DNA from: Helicobacteraceae bacterium
GTDB taxonomy: Bacteria; Campylobacterota; Campylobacteria; Campylobacterales; Sulfurimonadaceae
Direction: 5' to 3'
Length of the DNA: 5,875 nucleotides
Assembly: GCA_030642185.1 (NCBI GenBank)
Contig: DAOWOG010000099.1
Span: forward strand, 1-5,875
Part shown: one piece after another, positions 1-4,835 of the stretch
Numbering within the stretch: position 1 is the first letter of the stretch
Layout: every line of letters begins with the position of its first letter
Notes under the pieces: model-generated
Database searches by the model: none
What the model was told of the DNA's origin: nothing
Seen by the model: only the letters and a program-made list of their open reading frames with translations
Made by a program: the position numbers and the translations under genes

Positions 1-424
1 CGATCAGTTGATAGAGGTCTTTATCATGCGAAACAATACGCACCTTCATACCTGCTTTCACGGCCTCTCTTGCGACTGAAGCAATCATATCATCTGCTTC
101 ATAACCCGTCTGTGCAAGCGTTTGAAAGCCCATCTTCTCAATCCACTCTATTGCAATAGGAAGCTGCATGGTCAGCTCTTCCGGCGGCGGTGTACGGTTG
201 GCTTTATAATTGGGATCGATCTCATTACGAAATGTCGGCCCTTTCGAATCCAATGCAAAAACAACATAATCACTGGAGTGGTCTTTTTGCAGGCGATCCA
301 TAAAATTGACAAACCCGGTCAAAAGTCCCGTCGGAAAACCTTTTTTATTCGTGAGAGGCGGAAGTGCATAAAAGCTGCGGAAAAAAAAGCCGAATGTATC
401 GATAATAGTAATGGTTTTGGACAT
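1..424 (-). CDS. polA: DNA polymerase I, N-terminal 5'-3' exonuclease part (partial, runs off the left edge)
   Basis: DNA polymerase I fills gaps, removes RNA primers and completes excision repair. Only the first 141 codons are here, all within the N-terminal 5' nuclease (FEN-like) domain; the rest lies left of position 1. Seen directly: start ATG at 424-422 and an open frame to the edge. The metal-binding acidic residues are in the family order: D9 in IIDTFGFFFRSFYALPPL, D59 in FALDSKGPTFR followed by YKANR, then GYEADD with E109, D111 and D112, and D134/D136 in SHDKDLYQL. E. coli PolA has the same blocks (FDAKGKTFR, VEADD, GDKD). The usual GDKD glycine is His133 here. A weak Shine-Dalgarno AAGG (431-434) lies 6 bases before the ATG. 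Codons 13-15 contain a T8 run. The IIDTFGFFFRS style is, from memory, typical of Campylobacterota. Identity is near certain; whether the C-terminal proofreading and polymerase domains are intact cannot be seen. Confidence 0.95.
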   Translation of the reverse strand, partial: MSKTITIIDTFGFFFRSFYALPPLTNKKGFPTGLLTGFVNFMDRLQKDHSSDYVVFALDSKGPTFRNEIDPNYKANRTPPPEELTMQLPIAIEWIEKMGFQTLAQTGYEADDMIASVAREAVKAGMKVRIVSHDKDLYQLI

Positions 425-451
425 AAAAGACCTTATTGACTTGAATAGGGA

Positions 452-465
452 ATTGTAACAAAAAA
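452..465 (-). promoter_or_regulatory. Probable polA promoter (T-run plus TACAAT -10)
   Basis: Read on the minus strand, this is TTTTTTGTTACAAT. The -10 hexamer TACAAT (457-452) differs from TATAAT at one base and follows a T6-G run. That is the arrangement reported for Campylobacter sigma-70 promoters, where a T-rich block ending in G near -16 replaces a strong -35. The predicted start of transcription near 445 leaves a leader of about 20 bases holding the AAGG ribosome site before the polA ATG at 424. No good TTGACA-like box is present 17 bases upstream. Inferred from pattern and position only. Confidence 0.5.
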
Positions 466-488
466 GGCTTAGCAGTTTGAGGGGGCCT
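460..488 (-). terminator. Weak candidate terminator after the 76-residue gene
   Basis: On the minus strand AGGC (488-485) can pair with GCCT (468-465), with two flanking G-T wobbles. The stem is followed directly by a T6 run (465-460). The loop is long (16 bases) and the stem short, so the call is weak. The same T run is used by the proposed polA promoter, so termination of the upstream minus-strand transcript and polA initiation would overlap. Confidence 0.25.
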
Positions 489-523
489 CCAAAATATCTA
501 TTGAAATTTTAGAGGATTTTTTT
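486..523 (+). terminator. Hairpin plus T7 run, plus-strand intrinsic terminator shape
   Basis: Arms 486-498 and 503-515 pair as CCTC/GAGG, AAAAT/ATTTT and TC/GA, with two symmetric single mismatches (490 with 511, 496 with 505) and a 4-base loop TATT. After one A comes T7 (517-523). This is a textbook intrinsic terminator for plus-strand transcription, yet both adjacent genes are on the minus strand. On the minus strand the hairpin is followed by a C run and not T, so it should not terminate polA-directed transcription. It may stop antisense transcripts entering the 76-residue gene, or be an RNA structure in the minus-strand transcript. Confidence 0.45.
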
Positions 524-533
524 AGAGGTGACC

Positions 534-764
534 TTAAGCAACAAAAAGAAAGTTATCGACTGACTCTACCATTAATGTAAGAATCTCATCTGAAACAAAA
601 CTGTTATCCGGTCTTTTTTTACAGTTACTCAGCATTGAGTCATAGACGCAGATACACGAATCTTCTGTTCGTTTTGAATTGATCGCTACAAGATAGTAGT
701 TATCACTCTGATTAAGCAGGATCGCATCGGTTTTTACCGATTTTTCTAATACACCAACTGTCAT
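534..764 (-). CDS. Small orphan protein, 76 residues, function unknown
   Basis: I do not recognise this protein. It starts MTVGVLEKSVKTDAILLNQ and ends at a TAA (536-534). The support for a real gene is strong translation signalling: GGAAGGAG (complement of 773-780) lies 8 bases before the ATG at 764-762, the best ribosome site in the window. The gene also fills the space between polA and the divergent promoter region without overlapping another gene. The protein has no membrane segment and no signal peptide. It has alternating hydrophobic stretches (YYLVAINS near 23-30, CICVYDSM near 37-44, ILTLMVESVDNFLFVA at the C-terminus) that suggest a small alpha/beta cytoplasmic fold. Three cysteines (37, 39, 48) are present, too few and oddly spaced for a confident metal site. 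It is transcribed away from the SDR gene. The function is left open. Confidence 0.62.
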   Translation of the reverse strand: MTVGVLEKSVKTDAILLNQSDNYYLVAINSKRTEDSCICVYDSMLSNCKKRPDNSFVSDEILTLMVESVDNFLFVA

Positions 765-772
765 ATGATATA

Positions 773-780
773 CTCCTTCC
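773..780 (-). promoter_or_regulatory. Strong ribosome binding site of the 76-residue gene
   Basis: Minus strand GGAAGGAG, ending 8 bases before the ATG at 764. It is a near-perfect anti-16S match, clearly better than those of the conserved genes here, and is the main argument that this small frame is translated. Confidence 0.7.
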
Positions 781-812
781 GTATAAAATGAAATGTTAAA
801 AATACATTCACT

Positions 813-842
813 TATATATTTGATAAGAGAAGATTATCACAA
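813..842 (-). promoter_or_regulatory. Candidate promoter of the 76-residue gene
   Basis: On the minus strand TTGTGA (842-837) is a fair -35 and TATATA (818-813) a fair -10, separated by 18 bases. Transcription would start near 806, giving a leader of about 40 bases with the strong ribosome site. The inverted repeat TGATAA-N7-TTATCA (821-839) lies between and over these boxes, so a protein bound there would block this promoter. The region is very AT-rich, so chance matches are easy. Confidence 0.35.
821..839. repeat. Inverted repeat TGATAA-N7-TTATCA, possible operator
   Basis: Perfect 6-base arms at 821-826 and 834-839 around a 7-base spacer (GAGAAGA). The left arm is also the right half of a second inverted repeat, CTTAT (811-815) with ATAAG (823-827). 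The overlapping arms sit inside the proposed promoter of the 76-residue gene. Operator function is inferred. Confidence 0.35.
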
Positions 843-883
843 AAATGAAAATCGTCGGAAAATATCACATTTTTATCACAAAA
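834..883. repeat. Repeated TTATCACAAAA boxes in the divergent promoter region
   Basis: The 11-base word TTATCACAAAA occurs at 834-844 and 873-883 in the same orientation. A related TATCAC lies at 863-868, 11 bases (about one helical turn) before the third TATCAC at 874-879. Such phased short repeats can be regulator contacts, but the region is AT-rich and no regulator gene is adjacent. Confidence 0.3.
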
Positions 884-891
884 TAATAAAC

Positions 892-906
892 ATAAGTGTT
901 ACTTAT
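892..906. repeat. Perfect palindrome ATAAGT-GTT-ACTTAT, candidate operator for the SDR gene
   Basis: Six-base arms at 892-897 and 901-906 are perfect reverse complements around a 3-base spacer. The centre lies about 49 bases before the SDR start codon. It overlaps the position of a -35 box if the weak extended -10 (TG at 919-920, TAAAAA at 922-927) is used. Size and placement fit a dimeric repressor site such as those of MarR or TetR types; that identity is speculative. Confidence 0.4.
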
Positions 907-947
907 CGAATCATTTATTGCTAAAAAATATTTTTTTAAGGTAGAAA

Positions 948-1775
948 ATGGATAAAACCATCCTGATTACAGGCTGCTCGAGCGGAATCGGCTATGATAC
1001 TGCCCACTACCTGCATCATAACGGCTATAAAGTTTTTGCTACCGCACGCAATGAAGATGATGTCAACCGTCTAAAAGAGGAAGGTTTGGACGCATATTTT
1101 CTTGATGTAACCAAACCGGAGACGATCAGTGATACGCTCGATGCAGTCCTGAGCAAAAGTGACGGAAAACTCTATGCTGTTTTCAACAATGCCGGCTACG
1201 GACAGCCGGGCGCCCTTGAAGATGTCAGTACAGAGGTACTTCGAGAGCAGTTCGAGACTAATGTCTTTGGCCTGCATGAGATTACACGGCGTGTGATTCC
1301 CATTATGCGTTCACAGGGATATGGACGTATCATTCAGCACAGCTCCGTACTGGGAATTATCTCACTGCGTTTCAGAGGTGCATACAATGCCAGTAAATAT
1401 GCTGTCGAAGGGCTTTGTGACACGCTTCGGCTTGAATTGGATACTACAGATATCTTTGTTTCAACACTCAACACAGGGCCGGTACGTTCCAAATTTCGTG
1501 ACAATGCCATTAAGAAATATCTTGAACATATTGACGGAGAGAACTCTGTCTTTGCAGAAGCGTATAAACACGATGTGCTAAAAAGAGAAGATGAGAAAGA
1601 TAAAGACGGTCTCTTTACCCGAAACTCTGATGCAGTCATTGGAAAAATTATCCATGCACTCGAGAGCCCCAAACCTAAAGCCCGCTACTACATCACACCG
1701 GCAACACACCTACTGGGAAGTTTTAAACGTATTCTTTCAACTAAAATGCTCGATAAAATTTTGTTAAAAGTGTAA
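948..1775 (+). CDS. Short-chain dehydrogenase/reductase, YbbO-like, NADP-preferring
   Basis: A classical SDR of 275 residues, predicted to be a soluble NAD(P)H-dependent oxidoreductase acting on a carbonyl or alcohol. Rossmann motif TGCSSGIG (8-15) binds the cofactor; Arg34 after the second strand (ATARN) favours NADP(H); LDVT (52-55) contacts adenine; NNAG is at 80-83. The catalytic tetrad is N105, S133, Y146 and K150 (YNASK). The family PG motif after strand 6 is altered to T176-G177 (NTGPVRSKF). Overall pattern and C-terminus (ARYYITPATHLLGSFKRIL) resemble E. coli YbbO, which reduces aldehydes with NADPH; the resemblance is from memory, so the true substrate is open. The start at 948 is supported by AAGG (938-941), 6 bases upstream. 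It stands alone on its strand, divergent from the 76-residue gene and convergent with the Uma2 gene, so it is probably monocistronic. It may be controlled through the palindrome at 892-906. Confidence 0.9.
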   Translation: MDKTILITGCSSGIGYDTAHYLHHNGYKVFATARNEDDVNRLKEEGLDAYFLDVTKPETISDTLDAVLSKSDGKLYAVFNNAGYGQPGALEDVSTEVLREQFETNVFGLHEITRRVIPIMRSQGYGRIIQHSSVLGIISLRFRGAYNASKYAVEGLCDTLRLELDTTDIFVSTLNTGPVRSKFRDNAIKKYLEHIDGENSVFAEAYKHDVLKREDEKDKDGLFTRNSDAVIGKIIHALESPKPKARYYITPATHLLGSFKRILSTKMLDKILLKV

Positions 1776-1819
1776 AAAATGGGAGCCTGAATTATAACTT
1801 TTCCCTTCTTTCATTCCCA
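1774..1819. terminator. Weak shared terminator between convergent SDR and Uma2 genes
   Basis: GGGA (1781-1784) can pair with TCCC (1802-1805), or TGGGA (1780-1784) with TCCCA (1815-1819). On the minus strand the stem is followed by T6 (complement of 1774-1779, overlapping the SDR stop codon). On the plus strand the short stem is followed by TTCTTT. Stems are only 4-5 pairs with long loops, so it is a poor but correctly placed bidirectional terminator. Confidence 0.3.
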
Positions 1820-2347
1820 AATTCTAGAAAATCCAAAAGAGATCACACACGCTTTAAGATCGAACTGAAATAGCTCGTCTGTTGCATCCAGTGCCTTGAC
1901 ATACCGTCCATCCTGTAAGCGATAAACACGTGCCATACGGTCATTTGGATTAACGATAACATAGTAGAGCACCCCTTCGCGCTCATAAATCTCAAATTTT
2001 AGATGTTCATCTTTTTGGGCAGTACTAGGTGAGAGTACCTCGAAGATCAATGCGGGTGCTTTGGTGATATAAGAGTTTTCAGGAGGGTAGCACAGTACAA
2101 GATTATCCGGCTGTACGATGGTATCTTCGGAGATTTTCCAGTCAACCGGCAAATAGGCACGGCAAGTTTTACATGAATCTAACGACTCTTCCAAAACCCT
2201 GGCAATTTTACTGCTTATATTTTGATGGATTGGCATTGGAGCAGGTGCCATCGCATAAGCCGTACCCTCTATAATCTCCCATTTCCCTTCCCAATGGAGA
2301 TAATCTTCATAAGTGTAATAAGGTTGATAGGATCTGGCAGTATTCAT
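1811..2347 (-). CDS. Uma2-family (DUF820) putative endonuclease-fold protein
   Basis: A 178-residue member of the Uma2/DUF820 family, which has a PD-(D/E)XK restriction-endonuclease-like fold and no well-defined cellular role; the family is very abundant in cyanobacteria. Seen: EIIEGTAYAMAPAPMPIH (24-41) matches the N-terminal block with E27 and H41. VQPD (78-81) gives the first acidic residue, D81. FEVLSPST (102-109) gives E103. K117, in HLKFEIYEREGV, is the likely displaced catalytic lysine, since the position two after E103 is Leu. YYVIVNP follows near 128-134. The start is placed at ATG 2347-2345 because AGGAG (complement of 2354-2358) sits 6 bases upstream. The frame is open 8 codons further to an ATG at 2371, but that lies at or before the predicted transcription start and has no ribosome site. 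It follows truD by 40 bases on the same strand yet has its own promoter. No methylase, antitoxin or transposase gene adjoins it. Confidence 0.87.
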   Translation of the reverse strand: MNTARSYQPYYTYEDYLHWEGKWEIIEGTAYAMAPAPMPIHQNISSKIARVLEESLDSCKTCRAYLPVDWKISEDTIVQPDNLVLCYPPENSYITKAPALIFEVLSPSTAQKDEHLKFEIYEREGVLYYVIVNPNDRMARVYRLQDGRYVKALDATDELFQFDLKACVISFGFSRIWE

Positions 2348-2373
2348 AGTCGACTCCTGAATAATATACAACT

Positions 2374-2382
2374 ATTATAGCA
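2374..2382 (-). promoter_or_regulatory. Extended -10 promoter of the Uma2 gene
   Basis: Minus strand TGCTATAAT: a perfect TATAAT (2379-2374) with a TG extension one base upstream, preceded by a T4 run. Transcription would begin near 2367, so the leader is about 20 bases and contains AGGAG before the ATG at 2347. It overlaps the intergenic gap just after the truD stop, letting the Uma2 gene be expressed apart from the upstream operon. There is no good -35 at 17 bases, which extended -10 promoters tolerate. Confidence 0.55.
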
Positions 2383-2387
2383 AAAGA

Positions 2388-3461
2388 TCAACCTAACTCC
2401 CGATTTGCCAGGTTTTCAAGCAGTACCGTGGCATATGCCCCTTTCGGAAGCATAAAAGAGAGTTCAAAGTCGCCCTCTTTTGCCAGGTACTTTGAACGTA
2501 TCTCACTCGGATAGATCCATGCCACCCTTCTATCACCTGCAGAAGCGATAACTTCCGGATCATCATACGGTGCTTCAAACTGTGCCGCCATTGTTTTCGC
2601 CCGCCATGCTTTTTTACCGCTAAGCAGTCCTGTTGGAGTGAGCTTTCGTTCTTTAAAAAGTTTGCGTACTGCCTGAAGGTCTGTGACATTGACCCATTTT
2701 TGTGCTTTATGATCGAGCATGATGTCTCCGGGAAGTACTTTAAAGATGCCCGGCTGGTTTAATAGCTGCTCTGCCTCAACCGCACTCACGCCAAACTTCA
2801 TTTTAATATCGTCTGCCTTCATAGCCGGAAGCTTTTGGCTGAATGTCACCCGGGAAGCCAGCCAGTCATTAAAGAGATAGCTCTGATAAGCATGACTCAA
2901 GAGACGCTTAAGGCGCCGATCATCTATATCGATCTCACCATGGGCGATCTCTCGTGTTTTCTCAAAGTCGGCACTATCCCTTCCAAAACGCTGATAGCCA
3001 AAATAATTCGGCATTCCATGCCGCTGAATATCCTGCAAAACACGTTCAAGTTCAGACGCGCTCAAAGGTTTAACATTATGCAGCCGGATAAAAAATCGGT
3101 TTCCCTTCAGATCACCCATATTGATCTTCTCCTTATAGCGAAAGGAGTCAACGATCTGGATTTGCGGATGTCTGAATTTTTCAAGTGCCCTGGAGTACTT
3201 CAGCGGCAGTGATAGGTACTGCGTCGTCATCGCGGACTTATCTTTGAGTCCGGCGTATCCGATGTGATAGCACTGCGTTTCGTCTTCTAAAATGCCGAGC
3301 ATCTCATTGGTCGTCATGTTGCGTTTTTTGACTTTGATGATCAGGTAGCTTCCGCGCCCGCCTTCACGATCAAGCGGTACTTCATCAACGATGAAATCAT
3401 CACTGCTCTGACGAAAAAAAAAGGAGATTGGTTTATGGGTTTGGATAAAAAGTCGTTTCAT
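2388..3461 (-). CDS. truD: tRNA pseudouridine(13) synthase TruD
   Basis: TruD isomerises uridine 13 of tRNA(Glu) (and some other tRNAs) to pseudouridine in the cytoplasm. The 357 residues match the usual bacterial length (E. coli TruD is about 349). Seen: the N-terminal block DDFIVDEVPLDREGGRG (21-37) and KRNMTT (46-51). The catalytic motif is GYAGLKDKSAMTTQY (68-82), with nucleophile D74. LKGNRFFIRL (118-127) and NYFGYQRFG (152-160) follow, then LSHAYQSYLFNDWL. The C-terminal MLPKGAYATVLLENL is the family's closing PKGxYAT element. The start ATG (3461-3459) overlaps the stop of the preceding patatin gene as ATGA, and no Shine-Dalgarno is visible upstream, so translation probably depends on coupling to patatin translation. 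Codons 14-16 are a T9 run (3414-3422), a possible slippage site, but the frame is intact. The gene ends 40 bases before the Uma2 start. Confidence 0.96.
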   Translation of the reverse strand: MKRLFIQTHKPISFFFRQSSDDFIVDEVPLDREGGRGSYLIIKVKKRNMTTNEMLGILEDETQCYHIGYAGLKDKSAMTTQYLSLPLKYSRALEKFRHPQIQIVDSFRYKEKINMGDLKGNRFFIRLHNVKPLSASELERVLQDIQRHGMPNYFGYQRFGRDSADFEKTREIAHGEIDIDDRRLKRLLSHAYQSYLFNDWLASRVTFSQKLPAMKADDIKMKFGVSAVEAEQLLNQPGIFKVLPGDIMLDHKAQKWVNVTDLQAVRKLFKERKLTPTGLLSGKKAWRAKTMAAQFEAPYDDPEVIASAGDRRVAWIYPSEIRSKYLAKEGDFELSFMLPKGAYATVLLENLANRELG

Positions 3462-4237
3462 ATACGTATTGTAGTTAATTTTTCTTTCAAATGGTGCATT
3501 ATGGACTCTGCCTCTTTTACCCCTGCATTATAAGCGTCATCAAGCTGGTGTAAATCAAAGATATTAATGCCTTCGCAATCAGCTACTTCAATATAATAGT
3601 CGGCAAAATAGCGTGAAGCTTCAATATTTGCTGCCATCATCAACACCAATGCACGAAAGGTCGTTTGAAAAACATTCCCTTGTTCCTCTTTGACAATGGG
3701 ATTGACATTGATCCCTATAATGGGATAACCGTATTTTTTAAGCGGCTTTGTCGGCAGATTATCCATCAGACCTCCATCAGCCAACAGCATGTCTTTGTAA
3801 GCCATCGGGGCAAAAAATGGTGTCAATGAAGATGAAGCAGCACAGAGTGTTGAAATCGGGCCTTCCTCAAAATAGCGGATCTCCCCTTCTGCAAAATCGG
3901 TTGCTGCTACGATAAACGGCATGGGCAGTGTTTCTATCTCTTTATAGGTCAACTTCTCATCGAGTATCTTTTCTATCTGTTTCAATGAGAAGATGCCGCC
4001 TTTGGATGAAAGCCCTTTCATCATATCCGTCCGCTTCATATTTTTAAAAATCGTACGGATCTCCTCGGTTGTTTTTCCATCGGCAATTAGCGATCCGACA
4101 AGTGCACCGCCGCTGCTTCCCGAAATCGCCATAATTTCAAAACCATTCTCACGCAGCACATCAATCACACCTAAATGTGCCAGCGCCCGGACACCGCCGC
4201 CGGATAATGCTAAAGCTATTTTCACTGTTTGCTCCAT
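3458..4237 (-). CDS. Patatin-like phospholipase / serine acyl hydrolase (RssA-like)
   Basis: Patatin-family hydrolases cleave acyl esters of lipids with a Ser-Asp dyad. In this 259-residue protein the oxyanion loop GGGVRALAHLGV begins at G13. The nucleophile elbow GSSGG (40-44) gives S42, and the DGG motif in LLADGGLMDNLP gives D154. The family block AASSSLTPFFAP lies just before it. There is no signal peptide or membrane segment, so it is the single-domain cytoplasmic type like E. coli RssA, not an exported ExoU-type toxin. The C-terminal half has MMAANIEASRY and YYIEV segments typical of RssA-like proteins. The start is set at ATG 4237; a TTG directly before it (4240) is possible. GGGA (4246-4243) is the nearest, weak ribosome site. 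It lies 21 bases after the Nudix stop and overlaps truD by 4 bases, so it is the middle gene of a probable operon. The native lipid substrate is unknown. Confidence 0.92.
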   Translation of the reverse strand: MEQTVKIALALSGGGVRALAHLGVIDVLRENGFEIMAISGSSGGALVGSLIADGKTTEEIRTIFKNMKRTDMMKGLSSKGGIFSLKQIEKILDEKLTYKEIETLPMPFIVAATDFAEGEIRYFEEGPISTLCAASSSLTPFFAPMAYKDMLLADGGLMDNLPTKPLKKYGYPIIGINVNPIVKEEQGNVFQTTFRALVLMMAANIEASRYFADYYIEVADCEGINIFDLHQLDDAYNAGVKEAESIMHHLKEKLTTIRI

Positions 4238-4258
4238 CAATTTCCCAAATAGGTCATT

Positions 4259-4675
4259 TTATACTCTTTTGTAGGCCAGATAGTCACTGATGATCTGGGC
4301 ATGGTCAAAAACCAGCGGCTCTTTGGAAAGCTCTTTTAAGCTGACAATCTTGGCACTTTTTGCATCATCACCCGCTACAGGAAAATCATCTGCTCTGGCG
4401 ATATACACCGCCGATACTGTATGAAAGCGTTTATCACGAGCAGGATCGGAGTAGAGACCCAAAAGATGGATGATCTCAACATCCAGACCGATCTCTTCAC
4501 GCATTTCACGTTTTAGCGCCGCTTCGATCGTCTCGCCGATATCCATAAAACCACCCGGCAGAGCCGTTCCGAATGGGGGATTCTTGCGGGTAATAAGAAC
4601 AATGCCTTTGAAATTCCCTTCTATATAGATCTCCACAATGCCATCAGTTGCGATAAAAGGTGTTTCTATACTCAT
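4259..4675 (-). CDS. Nudix hydrolase, ADP-ribose pyrophosphatase-like
   Basis: A 138-residue single-domain Nudix protein that hydrolyses nucleoside diphosphate derivatives. The Nudix box G-x5-E-x7-REUxEExGU is perfect from G42 to L64 (E48, then REMREEIGL at 56-64); E57, E60 and E61 are the metal ligands. It is preceded by the usual ALPGG (38-42). A proline (P78 in LYSDPARDKRFHTV) follows the box by about 15 residues, the feature used to mark ADP-ribose pyrophosphatases, so ADP-ribose clean-up is the best guess. A broader or different substrate is possible. The ATG is at 4675-4673; AAGAG upstream is only a weak ribosome site. It is the first gene of the minus-strand Nudix-patatin-truD cluster and is divergent from the membrane-protein gene across about 160 bases. 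A confident promoter for the cluster was not found; TAAAAT (4705-4700) is a possible -10. Confidence 0.93.
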   Translation of the reverse strand: MSIETPFIATDGIVEIYIEGNFKGIVLITRKNPPFGTALPGGFMDIGETIEAALKREMREEIGLDVEIIHLLGLYSDPARDKRFHTVSAVYIARADDFPVAGDDAKSAKIVSLKELSKEPLVFDHAQIISDYLAYKRV

Positions 4676-4792
4676 CTTTTACTCTTTTTGATTTTTTACA
4701 TTTTAACATCTCAGAGTGTTTATAAACCTTTTCCTGTAAAATACTGCCGATGTGAAATCAGCGATGACAGAGAGTGGCAATGCGATGTAGGT

Positions 4793-4822
4793 TTTACATA
4801 TACGATTAAATCAAAAGATAAT
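4793..4822 (+). promoter_or_regulatory. Candidate promoter very close to the membrane-protein start
   Basis: TTTACA (4793-4798; one mismatch to TTGACA) and GATAAT (4817-4822; one mismatch to TATAAT) are separated by 18 bases. This is the best -35/-10 pair in the window, but transcription would begin near 4829, only about 7 bases before the ATG at 4836. The mRNA would then be almost leaderless and would not include the AGG at 4824-4826. Either the gene is translated from a very short leader or the match is fortuitous. An alternative -10 is TAAAAT at 4737-4742. Confidence 0.3.
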
Positions 4823-4835
4823 TAGGCATTAAAAT

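Noticed and set aside
122..439. Plus-strand open frame of 105 codons opposite polA
   Set aside because: It lies almost entirely on the reverse of the conserved polA exonuclease coding sequence, has no ribosome site and no recognisable domain, so it is a shadow, despite the terminator-like hairpin downstream.
1334..1672. Minus-strand frame inside the SDR gene (and similar ones at 1071-1277 minus and 1321-1581 plus)
   Set aside because: Each overlaps SDR motifs in another frame, is Ser- or Arg-rich low-complexity in composition, and lacks start signals.
2835..3212. Plus-strand frame opposite truD, and minus-strand frame 2393-2689 in another phase of truD
   Set aside because: Both are covered by the well-conserved TruD coding frame; no independent support.
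3993..4274. Plus-strand frame opposite patatin
   Set aside because: Antisense shadow of the GGG/GSSGG region of a clear patatin gene; Pro/Ser-rich translation typical of reverse-strand readings.
4747..4787. Three CGATG-type words (4748-4752, 4762-4766, 4783-4787) as a direct repeat array
   Set aside because: Only five to six bases match and spacing is irregular (14 and 21 bases); no array structure.
4764..4790. 8-codon frame MTESGNAM as a leader peptide before the membrane-protein gene
   Set aside because: No ribosome site, no regulatory codons and no attenuator hairpin after it.
4735..4798. Inverted repeat TGTAAAA (4735-4741) with TTTTACA (4792-4798), enclosing TGCC/GGCA
   Set aside because: Arms are short, about 50 bases apart and asymmetrically nested; expected by chance in AT-rich DNA. 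No riboswitch or ncRNA family could be recognised.
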